Shown here: piece after piece, positions 47,933 to 58,856 of the stretch
Position numbering within the stretch: the first letter of the stretch is position 1
Layout of the letters: each line of letters begins with the position of its first letter
From: Rhizorhabdus histidinilytica
Lineage (GTDB): Bacteria > Pseudomonadota > Alphaproteobacteria > Sphingomonadales > Sphingomonadaceae
Reading direction: 5' to 3'
Assembly: GCF_900167915.1 (NCBI RefSeq)
Contig: NZ_FUYM01000006.1
Coordinates: 186,001-250,000, forward strand
Length of the DNA: 64,000 nucleotides
Program-made: the position numbers and the translations under genes
Notes under the pieces: model-generated
The model's input: the letters and a program-made list of their open reading frames with translations, nothing else
Database searches by the model: none
What the model was told of the DNA's origin: nothing

Positions 47933-48612
47933 TACTGAATTCCTGCGGTACTATTGAAAGCGGGCGACGCCGCCCGTTGGTAGAGCGCCTCGGCGAGCGC
48001 CGCGCGCATCGAAAGACGATTGGCCTTGAGCGTCGCGCCGCTCACCAGGCACTGACCGAACTTCTCCCCCAGCGCCGCGAAAGCGGTCTTCTCGGCATCG
48101 CTGTCGGCATCGCTGCGCAGCAGGGCGACCACGCCGCCGGGATCGCTTGCCGCGACGCAATCCGCCATCTCGTCGACGGCGGGGGCGCGGCCCGTCACCG
48201 CCGCCCAGCGCGGCTGGTAGGGCGCGGGCTTGGCCGGCTCGGTCGTCGGCGTCACGCGGCCGGTGAGGATGAGCTGTTCGGCGACCAGCCCCCGTTCGAC
48301 GTCGACCGGCATCTGGATGGTCCGCCAACCGCCTCCGATGCCAGGAAAGCCGGGAAGGCTGCAACGGACATTGTCCCACAACCGATCACGCCACTTGGCG
48401 AAGTCGGCCGGCTCGGTCGCGCCCAGATATTGTTCCGAAAGCTGCTTCCGGTTGGCCACCATGCATTGCACGAAGGCCCGCGTCGAGCGCTGGGACTGTT
48501 CCGGGGACATCCCAACGCGCTGCGCCTCGCAGACGGCAGGCGGCACGATGGCGGCCACCGCCATCGCCGTCGTCGCCAGACGCAACGCCCGGGATGTCTC
48601 CACGGCCTTCAC
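47932..48612 (-). CDS. Exported four-cysteine protein A within the nuo operon
   Basis: Protein of 226 residues of no recognised family. The N-terminus is export-like (RALRLATTAMAVAAIVPPAV). The mature part has four cysteines (FVQCMVANR, NVRCSLPGF, MADCVAASD, FGQCLVSG). The C-terminal half, WAAVTGRAPAVDEMADCVAA and [20 protein letters not shown], matches the next gene upstream, so the two are paralogues. GTG start at 48612 overlaps that gene's stop (GTGA), and its TAA shares a base with the nuoG ATG. Placement between nuoF and nuoG suggests a complex I-linked periplasmic role, unproven. Confidence 0.82.
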   Translation of the reverse strand: MKAVETSRALRLATTAMAVAAIVPPAVCEAQRVGMSPEQSQRSTRAFVQCMVANRKQLSEQYLGATEPADFAKWRDRLWDNVRCSLPGFPGIGGGWRTIQMPVDVERGLVAEQLILTGRVTPTTEPAKPAPYQPRWAAVTGRAPAVDEMADCVAASDPGGVVALLRSDADSDAEKTAFAALGEKFGQCLVSGATLKANRLSMRAALAEALYQRAASPAFNSTAGIQ

Positions 48613-49297
48613 TGTACCGCCACCACCGGTTCCGTAGACCGATGGAAAAGCGCCTCGGCCAGCGCCGCGCGGAGCGACTGGCGGTTGGCCTTGAGCGTGG
48701 CGCCCTGCGGCAGGCACGGGCCCAGCGTCGCGCCCACCGCCTTGACGGCGGCCAGCTCCTCGGCGCTCTCGGGCCTGGTCGCGAGCAGGTCGCGGATACC
48801 GGCCGGGTTCTGCTCGGCGGTGCAGACCGCCATCTCGTCGACCGTCCGGTCGCGCCCGGTGATCGCGAACCAGTCGCGCTGATAGGCGCCGCCGGTGGCG
48901 GCGGGGAGCGGCTGCAGCGCCTCGTCCTTGGTGGTCTTCTCGAGCACCGCTTCCGCCATCATCCCGCGCAGCACGTCGGCCGGCGCCTGGATCGCGACGC
49001 CTTCGAGGCGCGGCGAATCGACCAGCGTCGCGTTGCGGCACTCGACGCTCTGGCTCAGGTTGCGCTGATAGCGCTTCTGCTCCGCCTCGGACAACGCGGT
49101 CAGGGCCCCGATCACGTCCGATCCGCGCTTGAAATAGAGGCATTCGGCCAGCCGGTGGGCCGAGCGCAGCGCGTCGTAATTGTCGCGGCTCTCGCCCCGC
49201 TTGAGGCGCTCGCCCAGGCGCGAGCCGAGCGGCGGATCGTTGGCGATCGCCGGCGCCGCCACGGCGACGGCGAGCAGGGCGGTCAGGATGCGCGTCC

Positions 49298-49301
<4 letters not shown>
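48609..49301 (-). CDS. Exported four-cysteine protein B within the nuo operon
   Basis: Protein of 230 residues, paralogue of the adjacent downstream gene. Signal peptide [20 protein letters not shown]. Four cysteines align in order with the paralogue ([35 protein letters not shown]). The shared block is [20 protein letters not shown] and [23 protein letters not shown] 49301 overlaps the nuoF stop (ATGA). Cysteine pattern and leader point to disulfide-bonded periplasmic proteins. I do not recognise the family. Confidence 0.84.
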
Positions 49302-50596
<1,295 letters not shown>

Positions 50597-50650
50597 GACG
50601 ATACGCCCCGAAAATCTGCGTCGCGCGGTGGAGGGAAAGGGAGAGCGGCA

Positions 50651-50800
50651 TCATGCGCGCCTCCCGAACAGCTTCTCGGCCACGAAATAGGCGAGCACGC
50701 CCAGCCCGATCGCAATGGCGATGCCGAGCAGCTTGAAGGTCACCTTGATCAGGATGACCGCCAGCACGATCGTGACGACGATGGCGATCAGCCCGCTCAT
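50651..50800 (-). CDS. Small (49-residue) membrane protein between nuoE and nuoF
   Basis: MSGLIAIVVTIVLAVILIKV followed by TFKLLGIAIAIGLGVLAYFV and AEKLFGRRA: two hydrophobic stretches with a lysine between them, and a positively charged end. ATG 50800 overlaps the nuoE stop (ATGA). The high-quality hydrophobic pattern and coupled start support a real gene although it is very short. Function unknown; location suggests an accessory or assembly role for complex I (inference). Confidence 0.65.
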   Translation of the reverse strand: MSGLIAIVVTIVLAVILIKVTFKLLGIAIAIGLGVLAYFVAEKLFGRRA

Positions 50801-51486
50801 GCCGGAGCATTGCCCGTGGCCTCCCACCGACCGCGATAGTCGTGGTTCTCGGCGACCATTTCCTTGAGCGTGGTCGGGCCGCCCTCGGGGCAGCTCGTCT
50901 GGCGCTCGATCTGCGGGCCGATCTTCGGCTGGCCGCCGGCCGCGAGCGTGTCGAGCACCGCGGTCATGCTGTCGAAGGTCAGGTCCTCGTAATTGTCGTC
51001 GTTGATCTGGACCATCGGCGCGTTGGCGCAGGCGCCGAGGCATTCGACCTCGGTCAGCGTGAACAGGCCGTCGGCGGTCGTCGCGCCCTTCTTCAGGCCC
51101 TTCTTGTAGCAGGCCTCCAGCACGTCGTCGGAGCCGCGCAGCATGCACGGCGTCGTGCCGCATACCTGGACATGGTAGCGGCCGACCGGCGCGAGGTTGT
51201 ACATGGTGTAGAAGGTCGCGACCTCGTAGACCCGGATATAGGCCATGCCGAGCTGCGCGCCGATATATTCCATCACCGGCACCGGCAGCCAGCCCTGGGT
51301 ACCGGTCTCCGCCCCGACCTGGCGCTGGGCGAGGTCGAGCAGCGGCATCACCGCCGATTGCTGCCGGCCCGGCGGATAGCGGGCGATGATCTTCTCCGCC
51401 TGCTCGGCATTTTCCGGGGTCCAGGCGAAACCGCCCCAGCGCGCGCGGGTCTCGGCCTCGTCGGGGATATGGGCTGCGTCGGACAT
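50797..51486 (-). CDS. nuoE: NADH-quinone oxidoreductase subunit E
   Basis: Protein of 229 residues with a thioredoxin-like fold binding 2Fe-2S cluster N1a: VCGTTPCMLRGSDDVLEACY (two Cys) and EVECLGACANAPMVQIND (two Cys). N-terminal helical region MPLLDLAQRQVGAETGTQGW. The C-terminal tail (QTSCPEGGPTTLKEMVAENH) is longer than in enteric NuoE and is shared by many alphaproteobacteria. Start shares a base with the nuoD stop. Confidence 0.96.
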   Translation of the reverse strand: MSDAAHIPDEAETRARWGGFAWTPENAEQAEKIIARYPPGRQQSAVMPLLDLAQRQVGAETGTQGWLPVPVMEYIGAQLGMAYIRVYEVATFYTMYNLAPVGRYHVQVCGTTPCMLRGSDDVLEACYKKGLKKGATTADGLFTLTEVECLGACANAPMVQINDDNYEDLTFDSMTAVLDTLAAGGQPKIGPQIERQTSCPEGGPTTLKEMVAENHDYRGRWEATGNAPA

Positions 51487-52742
51487 TAGCGGTCACACTC
51501 CCCGAACACGACGTCGATCGCCGAGAGGATGGCGGTGGTGTCGGCCAGCATGTGACCCTTCATCATGAAGTCCATCGCCTGGAGATGGCTGAACGCGGTC
51601 GGCCGGATCTTGCAGCGGTACGGCTTGTTGCTGCCGTCCGAGACCAGATAGACGCCGAACTCGCCCTTCGGGCTCTCGGTCGCGACGTAGACGTCGCCAG
51701 CCGGCACGTGGAAGCCTTCGGTGTAGAGCTTGAAGTGGTGGATCAGCGCTTCCATCGAGCGCTTCATCTCGCCACGCTTGGGCGGCACCACCTTGCGGTC
51801 GAGGCTGGCGACCGGCCCCTCGGGCATCTCGTTCAGGCACTGCTTCATGATCCGCGCCGACTGCCGCACCTCCTCGATGCGGACCATGATCCGGTCGTAG
51901 CAGTCGCCCTTGGTGCCGACCGGGACCTCGAAGTCCATGCGGTCGTAGACGTCGTAGGGCTGTGCCTTGCGGATGTCCCACGGGATGCCGGCGGCACGGA
52001 TCATCGGGCCGGAGAAGCCCCAGGCCAGCGCGTCCTCCTTCGACACCACGCCGACGTCGACGTTGCGCTGCTTGAAGATGCGGTTGTCGGCGAACAGCGA
52101 GACCGCGTCCTCGAACAGGCGGGGCAGGCGGGTGTCGAGCCAGTCGCCGATGTCGGTCAGCAGCTTGAGCGGTACGTCCTGGTGGACGCCGCCGGGCCGG
52201 AACCAGGCCGCGTGCATCCGCGCGCCCGAGGCGCGCTCGAAGAAGTTGAGGCAGTCCTCGCGGATCTCGAACAGCCACAGGTTCGGGGTCATCGCGCCGA
52301 CGTCCATGACGTGGCTGCCGATGTTGAGCATGTGGTTGCAGATGCGCGTCAGCTCGGCGAACAGCACGCGCAGATATTGCGCGCGCAGCGGCACTTCGAG
52401 CTGGAGCAGCTTCTCGATCGCCAGGACGTAGCTGTGCTCCATGCCGAGCGGCGAGCAATAGTCGAGCCGGTCGAAATAGGGCAGCGCCTGGAGATAGGTC
52501 TTGTACTCGATCAGCTTCTCGGTGCCGCGATGGAGCAGGCCGACATGCGGGTCGACGCGCTCGACGATCTCGCCGTCGAGCTCCATCACCATGCGCAGCA
52601 CGCCGTGCGCCGCCGGGTGCTGCGGGCCGAAGTTGATCGTGTAGTTCTGGATCAGCACGTCGGGCGAGGCCGGCGCGTCGGTCACGCCCTGGCCGGGGGG
52701 GACGTCGGTTCCCGCTTCGGGATAGGCGCGGATATCGCTCAT
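51486..52742 (-). CDS. nuoD: NADH-quinone oxidoreductase subunit D
   Basis: Quinone-site subunit of 418 residues, related to NiFe-hydrogenase large subunits. Motifs: [80 protein letters not shown] and [15 protein letters not shown]-like [23 protein letters not shown] 52742 overlaps the nuoC stop (ATGA). Confidence 0.97.
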   Translation of the reverse strand: MSDIRAYPEAGTDVPPGQGVTDAPASPDVLIQNYTINFGPQHPAAHGVLRMVMELDGEIVERVDPHVGLLHRGTEKLIEYKTYLQALPYFDRLDYCSPLGMEHSYVLAIEKLLQLEVPLRAQYLRVLFAELTRICNHMLNIGSHVMDVGAMTPNLWLFEIREDCLNFFERASGARMHAAWFRPGGVHQDVPLKLLTDIGDWLDTRLPRLFEDAVSLFADNRIFKQRNVDVGVVSKEDALAWGFSGPMIRAAGIPWDIRKAQPYDVYDRMDFEVPVGTKGDCYDRIMVRIEEVRQSARIMKQCLNEMPEGPVASLDRKVVPPKRGEMKRSMEALIHHFKLYTEGFHVPAGDVYVATESPKGEFGVYLVSDGSNKPYRCKIRPTAFSHLQAMDFMMKGHMLADTTAILSAIDVVFGECDR

Positions 52743-53563
52743 TTCTTGCCCCCCGTATCCTTGGAGGTGGCAGCCTTGGGCCGGGCCGCGGCGCGGGGCT
52801 TGGCCGCGGCCGCGTTCGCCGCCGCGCCGGCGCCGGTCTCGGCCGGGGTGTCGGTGGTCTTGGGGGTCGGCGGCGGGGCCTTGGCCTCGACCGGCTCCGC
52901 ATCCTTCTTCGCGGGGGCCGGGCTCGGCGCGCCGGGCTCGGTCGGCGACACCTTCTCGTCGCCGGGCAGGATATAGTCGGCGCCTTCCCACGGGCTCATG
53001 AACTCGAAGCTGCGGAAGTCCTGCGCCAGCTTGACCGGCTCATAGACGACGCGCTTGTGGGTCTCCGAATAGCGCAGCTCGACATAGCCGGTCAGCGGGA
53101 AGTCCTTGCGCTGCGGATGGCCGCGGAAACCGTAGTCGGTGAGGATGCGGCGCAGGTCGGCATTGCCTTCGAACAGCACGCCGTACATGTCGAACACCTC
53201 GCGCTCGAGCCAGCCGGCGACCGGCCACAGCCCGGTCACCGATGGCACCGGCTGGACCTCGTCGGTGCCGACATGGACGCGGATGCGGTGGTTCTTCGTG
53301 ACGCTCAGCAGGCAGTAGACCACCTCGAACCGCTCGGCGCGGTCGGGATAGTCGACCCCGGCGATCTCCATGAGCTGCTGATAGGCGAGCTCGTCGCGCA
53401 GGATGCGCATCGTCTCGACCAGGCTCGCCCGCTCGACGTGCAGGGCGATCTCGCCGACGCAGGTGCGTGCCTCGATCAGCCGGGCGCCCAGCGCCGCGGT
53501 CGCGGCCTCGATCACCCCGTCGTTCGGCGCGAAACGGGGGAAGGTGAAGCTGGTGTCGCTCAT
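52739..53563 (-). CDS. nuoC: NADH-quinone oxidoreductase subunit C with Ala/Pro/Lys-rich tail
   Basis: Protein of 274 residues. The 30-kDa-subunit domain occupies about 1-200: [71 protein letters not shown]. The last 70 or so residues are low complexity ([20 protein letters not shown], then [20 protein letters not shown]), probably disordered. ATG overlaps the nuoB stop. Confidence 0.96.
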   Translation of the reverse strand: MSDTSFTFPRFAPNDGVIEAATAALGARLIEARTCVGEIALHVERASLVETMRILRDELAYQQLMEIAGVDYPDRAERFEVVYCLLSVTKNHRIRVHVGTDEVQPVPSVTGLWPVAGWLEREVFDMYGVLFEGNADLRRILTDYGFRGHPQRKDFPLTGYVELRYSETHKRVVYEPVKLAQDFRSFEFMSPWEGADYILPGDEKVSPTEPGAPSPAPAKKDAEPVEAKAPPPTPKTTDTPAETGAGAAANAAAAKPRAAARPKAATSKDTGGKK

Positions 53564-54123
53564 CGTTCGAGCGTCCCGATCCGGCGGATCTTACGCTGGA
53601 GCTGCATGATCCCGTAGAGCAGCGCCTCGGCGGTCGGCGGACAGCCGGGGACGTAGATGTCGACCGGCACGATCCGGTCGCAGCCGCGCACCACCGAATA
53701 GCTGTAATGATAATAGCCGCCGCCATTGGCGCAGCTGCCCATCGAGATGACATATTTGGGCTCGGACATCTGGTCGTAGACGCGACGCAGGGCCGGGGCC
53801 ATCTTGTTGCACAGCGTACCCGCGACGATCATCACGTCCGACTGGCGCGGAGAAGCGCGCGGCGCGGCGCCGAAACGCTCGAGGTCGTAGCGCGGCATGT
53901 TGACGTGGATCATCTCGACCGCGCAGCAGGCGAGGCCGAAGGTCATCCACCACAGCGAGCCGGTGCGCGCCCACTGGAACAGCTCCTCGGCCGAGGTGAC
54001 GAGGAAGCCCTTGTCGTTGACCTCGGCCTGGAGCGCCTTGAAATAATCGGGATCGGGCGCGACGACCTCGCCGAAGCCTTCCGGCTTATACGGGTTGCGC
54101 GCGCTATCGAGGGTCACTCCCAT
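53560..54123 (-). CDS. nuoB: NADH-quinone oxidoreductase subunit B
   Basis: Protein of 187 residues with cluster N2 ligands: [20 protein letters not shown] (adjacent cysteines), [20 protein letters not shown] and [20 protein letters not shown]. It passes electrons to quinone. The ATG at 54123 lies inside the 3' end of nuoA (ten-base overlap). Confidence 0.97.
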   Translation of the reverse strand: MGVTLDSARNPYKPEGFGEVVAPDPDYFKALQAEVNDKGFLVTSAEELFQWARTGSLWWMTFGLACCAVEMIHVNMPRYDLERFGAAPRASPRQSDVMIVAGTLCNKMAPALRRVYDQMSEPKYVISMGSCANGGGYYHYSYSVVRGCDRIVPVDIYVPGCPPTAEALLYGIMQLQRKIRRIGTLER

Positions 54124-54491
54124 TCGAGCGCTCCCTTCTTCCATGCATAGATGAAGCCGACGGCCAGCTCGACCAGGAAGATCATCATCGACAGCCAGCC
54201 GACGAACCCGATCCCGCCGAGCGAGACCGCCCAGGGATAGAGGAAGGCGGCTTCGAGGTCGAAGATGATGAACAGGATCGCGATCAGGTAGAAGCGCACG
54301 TCGAACTGGGCGCGGCTGTCCTCGAACGCCGGGAAGCCGCATTCATATTCGGCCAGCTTCTCGGGATTGGGCTGATGCGTGCCGGTCAACCGGCCGACCA
54401 GCATCGGCAGGAAGACGAAGGCGCTCGACAGCACCAGGGCAACGCCCAGGAAGAGCAGGATCGGCAGATATCCGGCGGCGACTGACGCCAT
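54114..54491 (-). CDS. nuoA: NADH-quinone oxidoreductase subunit A
   Basis: Three-helix subunit of 125 residues; conserved [40 protein letters not shown] (membrane Glu/Asp) and [12 protein letters not shown] 54491 is preceded by GGAGCC and begins [20 protein letters not shown]. First gene of the complex I operon. Confidence 0.96.
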   Translation of the reverse strand: MASVAAGYLPILLFLGVALVLSSAFVFLPMLVGRLTGTHQPNPEKLAEYECGFPAFEDSRAQFDVRFYLIAILFIIFDLEAAFLYPWAVSLGGIGFVGWLSMMIFLVELAVGFIYAWKKGALEWE

Positions 54492-54660
54492 GAACAGGCT
54501 CCGAGCTGGGGGCCGGGAATCCGGCCTTTGGCGGGGACGTTTAGGCGCGCCGCAGTGGCGAAGCAAGCCGTGGAAAAGTGAGAATGATTCGCAACAAGCA
54601 GGCGGAAATCCGGGCGTTTTTCGACGACCGGACCTCGTCGCGTCGCGCCCATTTCCTCCC

Positions 54661-54811
54661 GTCACCCCTGCGAAGGCAGGGGTCCATGTCTCTCGCCAGC
54701 CAGATGACCACCGGGGAGAGGACGGACATGGATGCCGGCCTTCAGCCTTTGGCTGAAGTTCATCCCGAGCGCCTGCCTTTGCCTTGCAGGCAGTCGAGGG
54801 GCCGACATGAC
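54661..54811. repeat. Composite dispersed repeat, copy 2, upstream of nuoA
   Basis: The 336-base gap 54492-54827 holds no gene. It contains CCCCTGC-GAAG-GCAGGGG, GGGGTCCATGTCTCTC (54679-54694), a CCAGATGACCACCGGG stretch shared with copy 3, and CTTCAGCC-TTT-GGCTGAAG (54740-54758) with CTTGCAGGCAGTCGAGGGGC, the reverse complement of the left part of copy 1. The nuo promoter must lie nearer nuoA, about 54495-54650. Confidence 0.75.
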
Positions 54812-54827
54812 GGCTTTCAGGCGGACC

Positions 54828-55649
54828 TCAGAGCCCCTTCAGGCCTTGCGCGACCAGCTTGTGGAGGCGAGTCGCGAGGCCATCATTGGTGGCGAGATAC
54901 TCGTTGCGCTCGTGCATCCGGTCGCCGCCGCGGAAATCGCTGACGAAGCCGCCCGCCTCGCGCACCAGCAATATGCCGGCCGCGACGTCCCAGATGTTGA
55001 GGTCCGCCTCCCAGAAGGCGTCGAACCGCCCCGCCGCGACCCAGGCGAGGTCGAGCGCGGCCGAGCCGTAGCGGCGGATGCCCGCCACCTCGGGCGCGAT
55101 CGCGGCGAAGATCGCGGTCCACTCGCGGATGTCGCCATGGCCGAGGAAGGGGATGCCGGTCGCGACCAGCGATTCCGACAGCTCGCGCCGCGCCGAGACG
55201 CGCAGCCGGCGGTCGTGCAGCCAGGCGCCGCGGCCCTTCTCCGCCCAGAAGCTCTCGTCGGTGAGCGGCTGGTAGACCAGCCCTTGGGTCACCTCGCCGC
55301 GCTTCTGGCCCGGGCGCGGCTCCTCGACCGCGATCGAGATGGCGAAGTGCGGCAGGCCGTGGAGGAAGTTGGAGGTGCCGTCGAGCGGATCGATGATCCA
55401 GCGCGGCTTGGCGGGATCGCCTTCGATCTCGCCGCCTTCCTCGAGGATGAAGCCCCAGTCGGGGCGGGCGCGCTTCAGCTCCTCGACCAGCGTCTGCTCG
55501 GCGCGCTTGTCGGCCATCGAGACGAAGTCGGCGGGCCCCTTGCGGCTCACCTGGAGCTGCTGGACCTCGTTGAAGTCGCGCCGCAGCCGCGGCGCAGCCT
55601 TGCGCGCGGCGCGGTCCATGACGGTGATGAGGCCGGAATGGGCTACCAT
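54828..55649 (-). CDS. suhB: Inositol monophosphatase family protein (SuhB-like)
   Basis: Protein of 273 residues. Metal-binding motifs: SMADKRAEQTLVEELKRARP, ILEEGG (Glu pair), WIIDPLDGTSNFLHGLPHFA and LNIWDVAAGILLVREAGG. It hydrolyses inositol or related sugar phosphates; SuhB proteins also have RNA-metabolism roles in some bacteria, not testable here. Separated from efp by a hairpin repeat. Confidence 0.92.
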   Translation of the reverse strand: MVAHSGLITVMDRAARKAAPRLRRDFNEVQQLQVSRKGPADFVSMADKRAEQTLVEELKRARPDWGFILEEGGEIEGDPAKPRWIIDPLDGTSNFLHGLPHFAISIAVEEPRPGQKRGEVTQGLVYQPLTDESFWAEKGRGAWLHDRRLRVSARRELSESLVATGIPFLGHGDIREWTAIFAAIAPEVAGIRRYGSAALDLAWVAAGRFDAFWEADLNIWDVAAGILLVREAGGFVSDFRGGDRMHERNEYLATNDGLATRLHKLVAQGLKGL

Positions 55650-55660
55650 GTCTTCTTCTC

Positions 55661-55682
55661 CCCCTCCCTTTCAAGGGAGGGG
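55661..55682. repeat. Intergenic hairpin CCCCTCCCTT-TC-AAGGGAGGGG
   Basis: Perfect ten-bp inverted repeat with a two-base loop between the suhB-like gene and efp, followed by CTAGGGGTGGGTGAGG. Related in style to the G-rich hairpins at 34752, 38259 and 63696. Lies 12 bases upstream of the suhB ATG on the minus strand. Confidence 0.7.
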
Positions 55683-55731
55683 CTAGGGGTGGGTGAGGCG
55701 CCGAGGGCTCGATGCCCCGGCATGGCTCTGA

Positions 55732-56295
55732 TCAGTCCGCGCGGCGGACGTAGGTCTGCTCGTAGACGTCGACCACGATCCGGGTGCCGCTGGAGATGTG
55801 CGGCGGCACCATCACGCGGACGCCGTTGTCGAGCATCGCGGGCTTGTAGCTGGACGAGGCGGTCTGCCCCTTCACCACGGCGTCGGCCTCGACGATGGTC
55901 GCCTCGACCTGGTCGGGGAGCTGCACCGAGATCGGGCGCTCCTCGTAAAGCTCCATCACCACGTCCATGCCGTCCTGCAGGAAGGCGGCCGCGTCGCCCA
56001 GCAGGTCGCGCGGCAGGGTGATCTGCTCGTAGCTGTCCTTGTCCATGAAGGTCAGGTCCTCGCCCTCGGCGAACAGGAACTGGAAATCCTTGGTGTCGAG
56101 GCGGACTCGCTCGACGGTCTCGGCCGACCGGAAACGGACGTTGTTCTTGCGCCCGTCGATCAGGTTCTTCATCTCGACCTGCATATAGGCGCCGCCCTTG
56201 CCGGGCTGGGTATGCTGGATCTTGACGGCGCGCCAGATGCCGCCTTCATATTCGATGATGTTGCCGGGACGGATGTCCACGCCGCTGATCTTCAT
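55732..56295 (-). CDS. efp: Elongation factor P
   Basis: Protein of 187 residues with three OB-like domains: [40 protein letters not shown] (tip lysine, about 33), [20 protein letters not shown] and [20 protein letters not shown]. It relieves ribosome stalling at proline runs. The tip lysine is present; no modification enzyme gene is seen in this window. Confidence 0.97.
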   Translation of the reverse strand: MKISGVDIRPGNIIEYEGGIWRAVKIQHTQPGKGGAYMQVEMKNLIDGRKNNVRFRSAETVERVRLDTKDFQFLFAEGEDLTFMDKDSYEQITLPRDLLGDAAAFLQDGMDVVMELYEERPISVQLPDQVEATIVEADAVVKGQTASSSYKPAMLDNGVRVMVPPHISSGTRIVVDVYEQTYVRRAD

Positions 56296-56397
56296 GGGTT
56301 CACCTGAGACTGTGAGGATTTGAAAGAGCCGGCGCGCGCCATAGCCGCAGAGCCGTCAAATGGCAATCTTGCTCCTTCCCTTCCCGTCATCGCGGGA

Positions 56398-58371
56398 TCA
56401 GGACTCCAGCCGCGCCGCCGCCCGCCCGGTCCAGCGGTAGAGCACGACCAGCAGCGCCGCCACCAGCACCGTCCCCGCCGCCATCGCCGCCCCTTCGTGG
56501 CCGGGACCGACCAGCGCGAGCGGGGCGCCGCTGCCGGTCGCGACGATCAGCCCGGCGAGCAGCACCCCGAACAGGCTCTCGCCGACGATGAAGCCGGAGG
56601 CGAGCAGCACGCCCATGCGCTGCGCCGCCGGATCGGCGCGGCGCTTCTCGTAGCGCCAGCCGATCAGCGCGCCGATCACCACCGGCAGCGTCGCCGACAT
56701 CGGCAGATAGATGCCGATGCCGACCGCGAGCGGCGGCAGGCGGAGCCAGCCCCGGCGCCCCATCAGCCCGTCGAGCGCGACCAGCGCGAGGCCGAGCGCC
56801 GCGCCGATGAAGATCATGTTCCAGTCGAGCCCTTCGCCCAATATGCCGCGCGCGAGGCCGGCGATCAGCGTCGCCTGCGGCGCGGGCAGGGGGTCGCTCG
56901 GGACCGGCAGGCCGGTGCCGGGCAGCGGCGCAAAGCCATAGGCGGCGTTGAGCAGGTCGAGGATCGGCGGGATCACCGCAGACCCCGCGAACACGCCGAC
57001 GATCAGCGCGACCTGCTGCTTCCACGGCGTCGCGCCGATCAGCTGGCCGGTCTTGAGGTCCTGGAGATTGTCGTTGGCGATCACCGCGCAGGCGAGGACC
57101 AGGCCGGTGACGAACAGCGCGAAGGCGACGAGCTGCGGCCCCGCCTCGCGCCCCGCCAGCGGCTGCACCGCGATCGCGAGCAGCAGCGCCGAGCCGAGCA
57201 CGGCGAGGATCGCGACCCCCGACACCGGGCTGTTCGACGATCCGATCAGCCCCGCCATATAGCCGCAGACCGCCGCGACGAAGGCGCCCATCAGCAGCAC
57301 ATAGACGTAAAAGCCGAGGCTGAGCGACAATGCGTGGCCGGCGAGCGGCCCCTGCTCCGCGAAATGCCAGAGCAGCCCGACGATCGGCACCGCCACCACC
57401 GCGACGATGATCGCGAGCCAGCCGACCGGCATGTCCTGCTCCTCGATCGGCAGCGCCTCGCCCGACGCCTTGCGCGCCTTCGACGCGGCGATCGCGCCCG
57501 CCATGCCGCGCCACAGCGGCCGGGCGAGCTTGCCCAGCGTCCAGATCGCCGCGGCGCCGATCACCCCGGCGCCGAGGAAGCGCACCTGCCCGCCGAACGC
57601 CGCCAGCGCCGCTGCCTCGGCCGGGCCCGGCATCGCGGCGATCGCCGACAGGATCGGCGTGGCGACGCCGAAGGCGATGACCAGGCCGAGCCCCATCGCC
57701 AGGCCGACCGACAGGCCGACCAGATGCCCCGCCCCGAGCAGCGCGAAGGACAGCGAGGCCGAGACTCCGGTCGCAGCCTGGCTGGCGCCGAGCCGGAACC
57801 AGGTCGATGCCTCGGTCGCGACCAGCCTGGTGGCGCCGATCACCGCGAAGCCCATTGCGGCGACCGAACCGACGACGATCGTCCGGAGGCCGACCTGCGC
57901 CTCGGCCGCGCCCTCGCGCGTCTGGGTGCCGACCTTGAGCACCTCCGCGGCGGCGACGCCCTCGGGATAGGGCAGGTCCGATCCGGTGACGAGCGCGCGG
58001 CGCAGCGGCACCGACAGCACCACCCCCATCAGCCCGCCCGAGGCGCACAGCAGGAAGGTCTGCCAGAAGGGAAAACCCTGCCACCAGCCGATCATGACCA
58101 GGCCGGGCAGGACGAAGATGATCGAGGCGATGCACCCCGCCGCCGAGGCGACCGTCTGGACGATGTTGTTCTCGTGGATCGTCGCCCCGCGGACCAGCCG
58201 CAGCACCGCCATCGAGATCACCGCGGCCGGAATCGAGGTGGCGAAGGTCAGCCCGACGCGGAGCCCGAGATAGACGTTGGCCGAGGTGAAGACGAAGGTG
58301 ATCAGCGTACCGAGCAGCAATCCCCGGACGGTCAGCTCGCGCCCCGCCGTCCCGCCCGATCCGCCTGCCAT
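56398..58371 (-). CDS. OPT-family oligopeptide transporter
   Basis: Polytopic protein of 657 residues with roughly 14-16 membrane segments. Family motifs: NVYLGLRVGLTFATSIPAAV, TIHENNIVQTVASAAG, SDLPYPEGVAAAEVLKVG, ANDNLQDLKTGQLIGATPWK and MIFIGAALGLALVALDGLM. OPT proteins import small peptides or, in a related branch, metal chelates. The ATG at 58371 has GGGGAGCGG in front; an ATG at 58428 is in frame but less well supported. Confidence 0.92.
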   Translation of the reverse strand: MAGGSGGTAGRELTVRGLLLGTLITFVFTSANVYLGLRVGLTFATSIPAAVISMAVLRLVRGATIHENNIVQTVASAAGCIASIIFVLPGLVMIGWWQGFPFWQTFLLCASGGLMGVVLSVPLRRALVTGSDLPYPEGVAAAEVLKVGTQTREGAAEAQVGLRTIVVGSVAAMGFAVIGATRLVATEASTWFRLGASQAATGVSASLSFALLGAGHLVGLSVGLAMGLGLVIAFGVATPILSAIAAMPGPAEAAALAAFGGQVRFLGAGVIGAAAIWTLGKLARPLWRGMAGAIAASKARKASGEALPIEEQDMPVGWLAIIVAVVAVPIVGLLWHFAEQGPLAGHALSLSLGFYVYVLLMGAFVAAVCGYMAGLIGSSNSPVSGVAILAVLGSALLLAIAVQPLAGREAGPQLVAFALFVTGLVLACAVIANDNLQDLKTGQLIGATPWKQQVALIVGVFAGSAVIPPILDLLNAAYGFAPLPGTGLPVPSDPLPAPQATLIAGLARGILGEGLDWNMIFIGAALGLALVALDGLMGRRGWLRLPPLAVGIGIYLPMSATLPVVIGALIGWRYEKRRADPAAQRMGVLLASGFIVGESLFGVLLAGLIVATGSGAPLALVGPGHEGAAMAAGTVLVAALLVVLYRWTGRAAARLES

Positions 58372-58496
58372 ATCCGCTCCCCGTCGCCGTTCGGACGCGA
58401 ACATGGCGCGGCCGGGAGCGCCTGGCAATCCGCCTCTCGTCGTTCCGCATGTGCGAGCGCGATTCGACGCAACTGCAACGAGCTTACAGAGGTGAA

Positions 58497-58657
58497 TATA
58501 ATAAATATTTATTTTTCAATGGTTTGAAAATTTTTTTGGCGGCGCAGCAATTTTTCGCTTGCATTTTCATCTTCGCAACTGCACAAAGAACGGGCCTTTC
58601 AGGCATCCTCTCCTAAAACTTTCAAGGCCGGTCCCCTCGGGATCGGCCCTTTTTTTG
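58497..58657 (+). ncRNA. Candidate small RNA in the galE-OPT gap
   Basis: The 485-base gap 58372-58856 has no protein gene on either strand but includes an AT-rich stretch (58490-58560) unlike the rest of the window. TATAAT occurs at 58497-58502 with a weak -35 (CTGCAA, 18 bases upstream). About 125 bases later comes a strong plus-strand terminator. A transcript starting near 58508 and ending near 58657 (about 150 nt) is the simplest explanation. CGCAACTGCA occurs at about 58469 and 58574. No known RNA family is recognised. Confidence 0.45.
58626..58657 (+). terminator. Rho-independent terminator, plus strand
   Basis: GGCCGGTCCC-CTC-GGGATCGGCC forms a ten-pair stem (one G-T pair) followed by seven T's (58650-58656), a textbook intrinsic terminator. 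The opposite strand lacks a matching T run. Neither flanking gene is transcribed toward it on this strand. Confidence 0.88.
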
Positions 58658-58790
58658 TTTGTTTTTGGTTTAGCCCTCAAGCGCCGGGCGCCGGGCATCC
58701 GCCCGGCTTGGCTTTCCTCGCAGTAGCTCGGGCGGCCGTTCGGCCTTGCGGAGCCTGCGGCTCCGTTTCCCCATCCCACAACAAACGTCA

Positions 58791-58856
58791 ACTTCGGCCT
58801 TTGGCCGAAGGCTGGGGTCCATGTCTCTCTTCGGCCAGATGACCAACGGGAGAGGA
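58791..58856. repeat. Composite dispersed repeat, copy 3
   Basis: CTTCGGCC-TTT-GGCCGAAG (58792-58810) is followed by GGGGTCCATGTCTCTC (58814-58829) and TCGGCCAGATGACCA, ending at the galE stop. The block to its left (58680-58770) contains further GC hairpins such as GGCCGTTCGGCC. Same family as the copies at 31106 and 54661. Confidence 0.75.
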
